A stretch of 64,000 nucleotides of DNA, from the NCBI GenBank assembly GCA_049700435.1, contig JBNAVK010000003.1, forward strand, positions 1 to 64,000, given 5' to 3'. A program made the position numbers and the translations under genes. The notes under the pieces are model-generated. The model saw only the letters and a list, made by a program, of their open reading frames with translations, searched no databases and was not told the DNA's origin. This stretch comes from JAVZLH01 sp049700435. Lineage in GTDB: Archaea; Thermoproteota; Bathyarchaeia; Bathyarchaeales; Bathycorpusculaceae. This document shows positions 58,529 to 64,000 of this stretch, piece after piece (position 1 is the stretch's first letter; each line of letters starts with the position of its first letter).

Positions 58529-59292
58529 AAAGTCCACCTGCCCTCCCAGATTTGCACTTCTTCAAAACATACGCGGATTAAGCCATTGGCTGTAATTTTG
58601 GAAGGCTCGTCTACTGTTATCTCAAAAACGTTGTTGAAAGACCCTTCGGAAAGAACGTTTATGGATTTGCTTGTGTTGCCAAGCAGCACATTCTCGTCAT
58701 TGTAAAGCTTGACTGCAAGCGAACCATATATTGGAAATTGGGCGTGATTTTCAAAACTTAGCAGCATTGAGAACTTGTTGACGCCGTCGTAGGTGAAGTT
58801 TGACGCTGTCAGATTATGGAACGGCGCATTCCATGAAGTAGGAAAAGTCATGGAAACCCCAAAAGCTATCACATAAGCCACTCTAAAGCTTAAACCAGCA
58901 TCCACCAGCAGTTCAGTGTCATTCGTGAAGATCCCCGTATCTTTTGAGGCTAGTTCTTCTAGGCTAGCTGATAAATCGCAGCTAGAGTTAACCAGCACGC
59001 CAGAGGGAACATCTGGCAGATGCGTCGAAAATGTTGAGATTGTCTTGTTTTCTTTTCGGATTTGCACGTTTACGGTTATGTCTGAAAGGTCGTAAAAGCC
59101 TGTGTTGTTCACGTAGAAGGGCATAGATATGGAGAAGTTTCCGTTTTGGAAAGAAAATGTTGGTTCTTGGATGCCCATGGCTTTTGATTCGAGAAGCCTT
59201 GACAATGATAAGCCTACTGTAACGGGTAATAAGAGTGTGAAAATCCATAGAAGCGCAATTAACCAGCCGAGAGCCCTAATTGTCTGCCGCAA
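58525..59292 (-). CDS. secreted or membrane-anchored beta-rich protein, unknown
   Basis: A 255-residue protein with an N-terminal hydrophobic helix (residues 8-30) and a long exposed region of beta strands with many N-x-S/T sequons (about two LEA-like or Ig-like units: FSISMPFYVNNTGFYDLSDITVNVQI, FSMLLSFENHAQFPIYGSLAVKL). Such repeats resemble LEA14/CARDB-type domains. TTG at 59292. Coupled by ATGA to the following four-helix gene. Confidence 0.65.
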   Translation of the reverse strand: MRQTIRALGWLIALLWIFTLLLPVTVGLSLSRLLESKAMGIQEPTFSFQNGNFSISMPFYVNNTGFYDLSDITVNVQIRKENKTISTFSTHLPDVPSGVLVNSSCDLSASLEELASKDTGIFTNDTELLVDAGLSFRVAYVIAFGVSMTFPTSWNAPFHNLTASNFTYDGVNKFSMLLSFENHAQFPIYGSLAVKLYNDENVLLGNTSKSINVLSEGSFNNVFEITVDEPSKITANGLIRVCFEEVQIWEGRWTL

Positions 59293-59328
59293 GACAGCGT
59301 TCCCTCACAACGCTAAGCAAGTTCGTTG

Positions 59329-59664
59329 CTAAACATTTTCGGACTTCTTCTCTTCCTCAGCTTTGGGCGTAACCGCTTGTGTAGGCGGTTGTTGCGTCGT
59401 CGGCTTAGACTCTTTATAGAGCTGTATGCCTCTTATTGTTGCGATAGACCCAATCCAGCCCATAACGCCCAAATACATTATTCTTATTATGGCTGCAGCG
59501 ATTGGTCCGAGAATTTCGCCTAAAGCTTCTGAAAGGTTTAACGCTGGCAAAATGTTTGGGTCGGCGATTAGCATTAGGTAAGCCATGATGAAAGTGAATA
59601 TTAGCAGCACTAAGCCCACGATTATTAGTATGTAGGCGACAAGTTCTGGCTTCTCAATCTTCAT
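59329..59664 (-). CDS. two- or three-helix membrane protein, unknown
   Basis: A 111-residue protein: membrane helices near residues 7-28 and 50-75, and a polar C-terminus rich in Lys, Gln and Thr (QQPPTQAVTPKAEEEK). A longer frame from 59718 exists; ATG at 59664 with GGTGATG upstream is preferred. First gene of a three-gene membrane-protein set on the minus strand. Confidence 0.6.
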   Translation of the reverse strand: MKIEKPELVAYILIIVGLVLLIFTFIMAYLMLIADPNILPALNLSEALGEILGPIAAAIIRIMYLGVMGWIGSIATIRGIQLYKESKPTTQQPPTQAVTPKAEEEKKSENV

Positions 59665-59807
59665 AAACATCACCACACGTTTAAAGCTGATTTTCATTAG
59701 AACTTGTATAAAAACCATATGTAAAACTTGTTATAAAATCGCATGCGCATTGGCGCTGCCTCTGGAAAGTCTTAAGTGCATAGCAAAGCAAGAATCATTG
59801 ACCCAGA

Positions 59808-60833
59808 ATGAAAGTCGCCATGTACTACGGATTAAACGACATACGAATTGAGGAAAAAACCGTTCCAAAAATAGGCGAAAACGAAGCCCTTGTAAAAATG
59901 AGGGCTTGCGGAGTCTGCGGCTCAGACTTAATGGACTGGTATCTTAAAAGTCGGGCACCACTTGTCCTAGGTCACGAACCCGCTGGGACAATTGTTGAAA
60001 AAGGGAGCAAAGTTAAGGGTTTTGATGTTGGCGACAGAGTTTTCGTGCATCATCATGTTTCTTGTCTAAAATGTCATTACTGCATGCACGGCGACTACAC
60101 ACTTTGTAGTCAATTTCACGAAACAAACATTGAGCCAGGCGGTTTCTCAGAATATTTTAAAGTTCCAGCCCCAAACCTTCAGATAGACACTTTGAAGATT
60201 CCAGACGCATTATCGTTTGAAGAAGCCACTCTAATAGAGCCTGTCGGCTGTTGTCTGCGGGCGCTCAAAAAATGCAACATCAAAAAGGGAGACTCAATAG
60301 CCATAATAGGCGCAGGGGCAACAGGCGTAATCCACAATGCACTCTCAAAAATTTTCGGTGCAGAAAAAACCATTGTGTGCGACCTAGTTGATTTTCGGTT
60401 GGATATGGCGCGGAAATTCGGAGCAGATGTTACCGTCAACGCTGTGAAAGAAGATTTATTTGATGTTGTTGTGGCGGAAACTGATGGAAGAGGCGTTGAC
60501 GTGGCAGTCGTCACTGCACCAAGTTTAGAAGCTTACAAAATGGGGTTGAAAGCTTGTCGTAAAGGCGGAACACTCTGCATTTTCGCGCCTACAAAGCCTG
60601 GAGAGAATTTGCAGATAAGTCCGAAAGAACTTTTCTTTTCCGAAATCCGCTTAATTCCTTCTTACTCAACCTCGCACATAGAAACCAGAGAGGCGTTAGA
60701 ACTTATGGCGTCTGGAAAACTTAATCTTAATGGGCTTATAACGCATCGTTTTAGGCTTGTAGACGCGGCGAAAGCGTTTAAAACAGCCCTAGAAAATAAA
60801 GAAAGCTTGAAAGTTGTCGTTTTCAATGAGTGA
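59808..60833 (+). CDS. zinc-dependent alcohol dehydrogenase (MDR family)
   Basis: A 341-residue medium-chain dehydrogenase. Catalytic zinc ligands in CGVCGSD and GHEPAG, structural zinc in CLKCHYCMHGDYTLC, nucleotide motif GAGATGV near residue 168, and Asp in CDLVDFRLDM favouring NAD. It oxidises a secondary alcohol or polyol (threonine/sorbitol/butanediol type). It is 6 bases from a paralogous dehydrogenase and near the E1/E2 genes. Confidence 0.87.
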   Translation: MKVAMYYGLNDIRIEEKTVPKIGENEALVKMRACGVCGSDLMDWYLKSRAPLVLGHEPAGTIVEKGSKVKGFDVGDRVFVHHHVSCLKCHYCMHGDYTLCSQFHETNIEPGGFSEYFKVPAPNLQIDTLKIPDALSFEEATLIEPVGCCLRALKKCNIKKGDSIAIIGAGATGVIHNALSKIFGAEKTIVCDLVDFRLDMARKFGADVTVNAVKEDLFDVVVAETDGRGVDVAVVTAPSLEAYKMGLKACRKGGTLCIFAPTKPGENLQISPKELFFSEIRLIPSYSTSHIETREALELMASGKLNLNGLITHRFRLVDAAKAFKTALENKESLKVVVFNE

Positions 60834-60839
60834 TGAAAG

Positions 60840-61868
60840 ATGAAGGCGGCAATGCTTTACGGCGTAAAAGACTTGAGAATTGAAGACGTTGAAATCCCAA
60901 AAGTCAACGCTGGAGAAGTTCTTGTAAAGGTTAAGGCGGCAACAACATGCGGCACAGACCTCAAAATATACCAGAGGGGCTACGTTGAAAAAGTGATAAA
61001 ACTCCCAACAATCTTTGGGCATGAATGGGCTGGCGAAGTCGCTGAAGTTGGAGAGGGACTTGAATGGCCAAAGAAGGGTATGCGTGTCCGCGCTGGTAAC
61101 AGTGCGCCGTGTTTGCGTTGTGTCATGTGCCAGAAAGGAAAGTATAATCTTTGCGAGGATATGGTTTGGCTTTGGGGCGCCTACGCCGAATACATAAAGG
61201 TTCCAGCGCGCATGGTTTTAGTGAACATGCAAGAAATTCCATCGCATATCTCTTATGAAGAAGCAGCCATCACTGAACCGTTGGCTTGTGTGCTTCACGG
61301 CGTGGAAGAAGCACATGTAAAGCTTGGCGACACTGTTGCGATTATAGGTGCTGGACCTATTGGGTTACTGCACTTGTTAACGGTTAAGAAAATGGGCGTT
61401 GAAAAAGCCATAGTTGTAGACCTTGTTGATGAACGACTGAACTTTGCGTTAAAAATTGGAGCCGACGAAGTTGTTAACGCTGGTAAAGCCGATGTTGTAG
61501 AAAGCGTTAAAAAGTTAACGAATGGGTATGGCGCAGACGTGGTGATTGAAGCCATAGGGTTGCCTTCCACGTGGGAGCAAGCCATAAAACTTGCCAGAAA
61601 GGGCGGAACAGTTCTCGAATTTGGCGGATGCCCGCCCGGCACGGAAATTAAGGTTAACGCGGAGACTCTTCATTATGGAGAGTTAACTGTCCTAGGCACT
61701 TTTCACGCTACTCCGTTGCATTTTAGGAAAGCCCTCAGCCTAATCGCTTCGAGAACTGTTGATGTTAGACCGTTAGTAACTAGGAGGATGAAGCTTAGCG
61801 AAATTAAAGAGGCTTTTGAAGTTCTTGCCACTTCAAAGAGTGAAATTAAAATAGCGATACACCCATGA
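60840..61868 (+). CDS. zinc-dependent alcohol dehydrogenase (MDR family), second copy
   Basis: A 342-residue paralogue of the preceding gene (CGTDLKIYQRG, GHEWAGEVAEVG, structural zinc CLRCVMCQKGKYNLC, GAGPIGLLHLLTVKKMG, VVDLVDERLNF). The catalytic pocket differs (YQRGYVEK in place of WYLKSRAP), so the two may act on different alcohols. The pair is one operon. Substrates unknown. Confidence 0.87.
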   Translation: MKAAMLYGVKDLRIEDVEIPKVNAGEVLVKVKAATTCGTDLKIYQRGYVEKVIKLPTIFGHEWAGEVAEVGEGLEWPKKGMRVRAGNSAPCLRCVMCQKGKYNLCEDMVWLWGAYAEYIKVPARMVLVNMQEIPSHISYEEAAITEPLACVLHGVEEAHVKLGDTVAIIGAGPIGLLHLLTVKKMGVEKAIVVDLVDERLNFALKIGADEVVNAGKADVVESVKKLTNGYGADVVIEAIGLPSTWEQAIKLARKGGTVLEFGGCPPGTEIKVNAETLHYGELTVLGTFHATPLHFRKALSLIASRTVDVRPLVTRRMKLSEIKEAFEVLATSKSEIKIAIHP

Positions 61869-61888
61869 ATTTGTCGCGCACAATCCCG

Positions 61889-63040
61889 CTACTTGGCTGA
61901 TTCATTTACAAGCTCAGCTATATCCCTAACAACTATTTTATCTTCTAATCCCTCGGCTTTAACTGCGTCGTCAAGCATCGCCATGCAACTTGGACATGCC
62001 ACAGCCAAAACTTCGGCGCCAGTTTCATAGGCTTCCCTAACCCTAATTCTGTTGGGGCTTTCCGTCGACAAACCCAAAAGGTCCATAACAATGTTGCCGC
62101 TTCCCCCACCGCAACAGAAAGAATTTTCCCTATTTCTCTTCATTTCTACAAGTTCAACTCCCGGAATGCTTTTCAGAATTTCTCTTGGCACGTCATAGAC
62201 TCCGTTGTATCTGCCAAGAAAACAAGGGTCGTGGTAAGTAACCTTAGCGTTAAGCTCTGATAACCTTAGTTTTCCTTTCCTAATCGTTTCCAGTAAGAGT
62301 TGCGTGTAATGAAATACTTCGAAGTCGCCAGAGCTTGGATACTTGTTTTTCATAGAGTTGTATGCATGCGGTGAAAGGGTGACAATTTTTTTAACATTAA
62401 GCTCTTTGAATTTCTGAGCGTTCCTATTGGCTAATTCTTGGAAAAGCCCCATCTCACCAAGCATATAAGCCTCGTTTCCATCACAATCCTCTTCGGTTCC
62501 AAGAATTCCAAAGGATGCTCCTGCCTTATCTAATAATTCAGCAAGGTTTTTAGCCATTCTTTGTCCTCGCTCTTCGTATGAGCCTACGCATCCTACATAG
62601 AAGAGGTACTCGTCGCCTGGTCTGTAACGTTTTACGCCTTTGGCCCACTCGTCCCTTTTACTTCTTGGTATCCCCCAAGGGTTTCCATGTTTACTTATGT
62701 TGTTTAAGAAATCTCTGACTTTTGGCAAAGCGAAGCCTTTCTCAATGATGTCGCTTCTTGCAGCCACTATCCAGTCGACGATATCGCTGCTAAAAGCCAT
62801 TGGACACCATTCAACACAGTTTTTACACGTTACACATGAGAATACAATTTCTGCAAGGTGCTCTGACCAACCGATTTCATTGTTTAACCAAGCCCGCACG
62901 AGCCAAAGTCGTCCGCCTGTCGAGTAGGTTTCAAATCGGAATCTGCTGTAAGATGGACAGTTGAAATCTGCGAAATCATCGGGAAACTTGCAATAGCCGC
63001 ATCTAAAACACCTATGTAACTGTTCACTGTATGCATTCAT
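61889..63040 (-). CDS. GlcF/LldE-type FeS subunit of a lactate/glycolate-type dehydrogenase
   Basis: A 383-residue protein with two 4Fe-4S binding sets (CFRCGYC...CP near residue 11, CVTCKNCVEWCPM near 90) and two CCG-type domains. The second CCG is intact (HDPCFLGRYNGVYDVPREIL, CCGGGSGN); in the first the motif is EEDCDGN, the second cysteine replaced. It accepts electrons from the flavoprotein encoded 2 bases upstream. Substrate (D-lactate, glycolate or similar) unknown. Confidence 0.87.
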   Translation of the reverse strand: MNAYSEQLHRCFRCGYCKFPDDFADFNCPSYSRFRFETYSTGGRLWLVRAWLNNEIGWSEHLAEIVFSCVTCKNCVEWCPMAFSSDIVDWIVAARSDIIEKGFALPKVRDFLNNISKHGNPWGIPRSKRDEWAKGVKRYRPGDEYLFYVGCVGSYEERGQRMAKNLAELLDKAGASFGILGTEEDCDGNEAYMLGEMGLFQELANRNAQKFKELNVKKIVTLSPHAYNSMKNKYPSSGDFEVFHYTQLLLETIRKGKLRLSELNAKVTYHDPCFLGRYNGVYDVPREILKSIPGVELVEMKRNRENSFCCGGGSGNIVMDLLGLSTESPNRIRVREAYETGAEVLAVACPSCMAMLDDAVKAEGLEDKIVVRDIAELVNESAK

Positions 63041-63042
63041 CT

Positions 63043-64000
63043 TTACGCCTCCCAGTTTCCAGGATTCATGATTCCGTTAGGATCAAGCAACTCTTTTATG
63101 CGCTTCATCAATTCCAGAGTGTTTTTATCCATTTTCTCCATGACCATTTTTTGAACGGGAACCTCAGGTTTCCAAGGAACACCCCCAACATCCAAACTCG
63201 CCATGCCCGATTCATACAATGCTTTCTTCGTGCGCTCTATGTTGTCTCGGTCAGCGCGATTGAAAGGATATCCGAAGGAAAACATCATACAATGGCCTCT
63301 TCCAATAACTCGCCCCGCATGCCCGTAAGTGATCCCATATTTAGAAGATATTTCAAGCAGTTTTTGGAAGGCTTCTGGAAATTTTTCTATGGGTATGATA
63401 GGTCCGCAATATTCGAATCCGCCGCCCTTCATCACATCTGCGAATCTTGTTGTGCTGGATGTTGGCAGTTCCAAAAGTTCCTGTTTTGCATCTGGTGTTA
63501 GCATCATGAATCCGCCTTCTTTGCTGTCGATGTGGGTGCGTAGGGCATTCCAGATCATTTTTCTCTTGAATTCGAGTTCATCCTCGGAGTCTCCGGTTAT
63601 GCAAATTCCTATCATTATGATGTCTTTGAATATTAGGGGGTAAGGTTGGGCGTTAACAAAAATGTCTTCTGCCATCTCGGTGTAAGTAACCCTGTGGATT
63701 ACGTCTGGAACTAAGTTTGGATCTTCCACAACGAAAACCTCGATGTCTCTTAGCTTTTTCTTTGGGTAAAGTCTGAGACCCAACTTTGTGATTATTCCTG
63801 TTGAGCCAAACCATCCTAAAAAGAGGCCAGCTAAGTCTGGCAAAGGCTCTAACGAAAACCAAAAGGGACTTACGGAACATGACCCGATTTTACATACTTC
63901 TCCAGTTGGCAACACAACTTCTAATCCAGTAACCATGCTGGAATTGAAGCCGTACTGCTGAGACAAGCGTCCTTGCCCGTGGATTACTATGTTTCCAACA
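63043..64000 (-). CDS. GlcD-type FAD-linked oxidase, cut by the window edge
   Basis: The last 318 residues of a FAD-binding type 4 oxidase: GNIVIHGQGRLSQQYGFNSSMVTGLEVVLPTGEV (flavin domain), LAGLFLGWFGSTGIITKLGLRLYPKK, then the C-terminal domain ending MKRIKELLDPNGIMNPGNW. The frame is open through 64000. With the FeS gene (2 bases away) it forms a lactate/glycolate-type dehydrogenase. The TTG inside the frame at 63966 is not the start. Confidence 0.9.
   Translation of the reverse strand, partial: VGNIVIHGQGRLSQQYGFNSSMVTGLEVVLPTGEVCKIGSCSVSPFWFSLEPLPDLAGLFLGWFGSTGIITKLGLRLYPKKKLRDIEVFVVEDPNLVPDVIHRVTYTEMAEDIFVNAQPYPLIFKDIIMIGICITGDSEDELEFKRKMIWNALRTHIDSKEGGFMMLTPDAKQELLELPTSSTTRFADVMKGGGFEYCGPIIPIEKFPEAFQKLLEISSKYGITYGHAGRVIGRGHCMMFSFGYPFNRADRDNIERTKKALYESGMASLDVGGVPWKPEVPVQKMVMEKMDKNTLELMKRIKELLDPNGIMNPGNWEA

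Noticed and set aside
1..64000. CRISPR arrays, insertion sequences, rRNA genes
   Set aside because: No regularly spaced repeats, transposase domains or rRNA signatures were seen on either strand.

Overview
This window looks like chromosomal DNA of an anaerobic archaeon of the TACK type, most probably a Bathyarchaeia-like lineage. Supporting genes are aIF1A, aIF2-beta, RIO1 kinase, the Dim2-type KH protein, ribosomal protein L35Ae, membrane-anchored LonB, Hjc, RNase J, archaeal families (DUF373, DUF424, UPF0282, COG1340), geranylgeranyl reductase, a split tRNA-His gene with a bulge-helix-bulge intron, TATA-type promoters, and very frequent TTG/GTG starts. The taxon is inferred from gene content, not from a marker alignment. 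I see no CRISPR array, rRNA or insertion sequence.

Layout. 1-2.4 kb: lipid genes (prenyl reductase) and two divergent PadR regulators with an operator-like palindrome. 2.4-11.9 kb: MTA/SAH deaminase, an ABC exporter, an ADP-forming acyl-CoA synthetase alpha-type protein, an atypical kinase, RNase J and malate dehydrogenase. 12-18 kb: secreted coiled-coil protein, an unrecognised enzyme divergent from an aldolase fused to formaldehyde-activating enzyme (Fae), then homoserine dehydrogenase and TrmI. 18-26 kb: membrane and regulatory small proteins, a V4R protein, a GT2 glycosyltransferase, tandem paralogous membrane proteins, and an HTH/ParA-like pair. 26-31 kb: MobA, a GSA-type aminotransferase, a fusion of two SerK/ParB-like domains with a cysteine synthase, and a divergent cysteine-rich regulator with paired palindromic operators. 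31-38 kb: Mrr-like nuclease, L35Ae, MacB-like exporter, Hjc and LonB, the last bracketed by a diverged inverted repeat. 38-43 kb: acetyltransferase, YjbQ, DtxR-FeoA-FeoB iron operon, tRNA-His. 43-52 kb: DUF3786, UPF0282, the Dim2-RIO1-aIF1A cluster, aIF2-beta, corrinoid adenosyltransferase, DUF373, a methylthioinosine-type phosphorylase and cis-prenyltransferase. 52-64 kb: YchF-like GTPase, transglutaminase-like protein, E1-alpha/E1-beta/E2 of a 2-oxoacid (or acetoin) dehydrogenase, two zinc alcohol dehydrogenases, and a GlcF/GlcD-type FeS-flavin pair that runs off the window.

How genes may work together. The deaminase (2.4 kb) and the phosphorylase (50.7 kb) fit salvage of methylthioadenosine through methylthioinosine. 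The SerK-CysK fusion would make cysteine from serine through phosphoserine under its divergent regulator. The aldolase-Fae fusion suggests direct handover of formaldehyde to tetrahydromethanopterin, and the aldolase part lacks the arginine expected of a true dihydrodipicolinate synthase. The corrinoid adenosyltransferase and DUF3786 fit a corrinoid-using C1 metabolism. The E1/E2 genes, alcohol dehydrogenases and GlcDF-like pair suggest oxidation of small hydroxy- or keto-compounds to acetyl-CoA.
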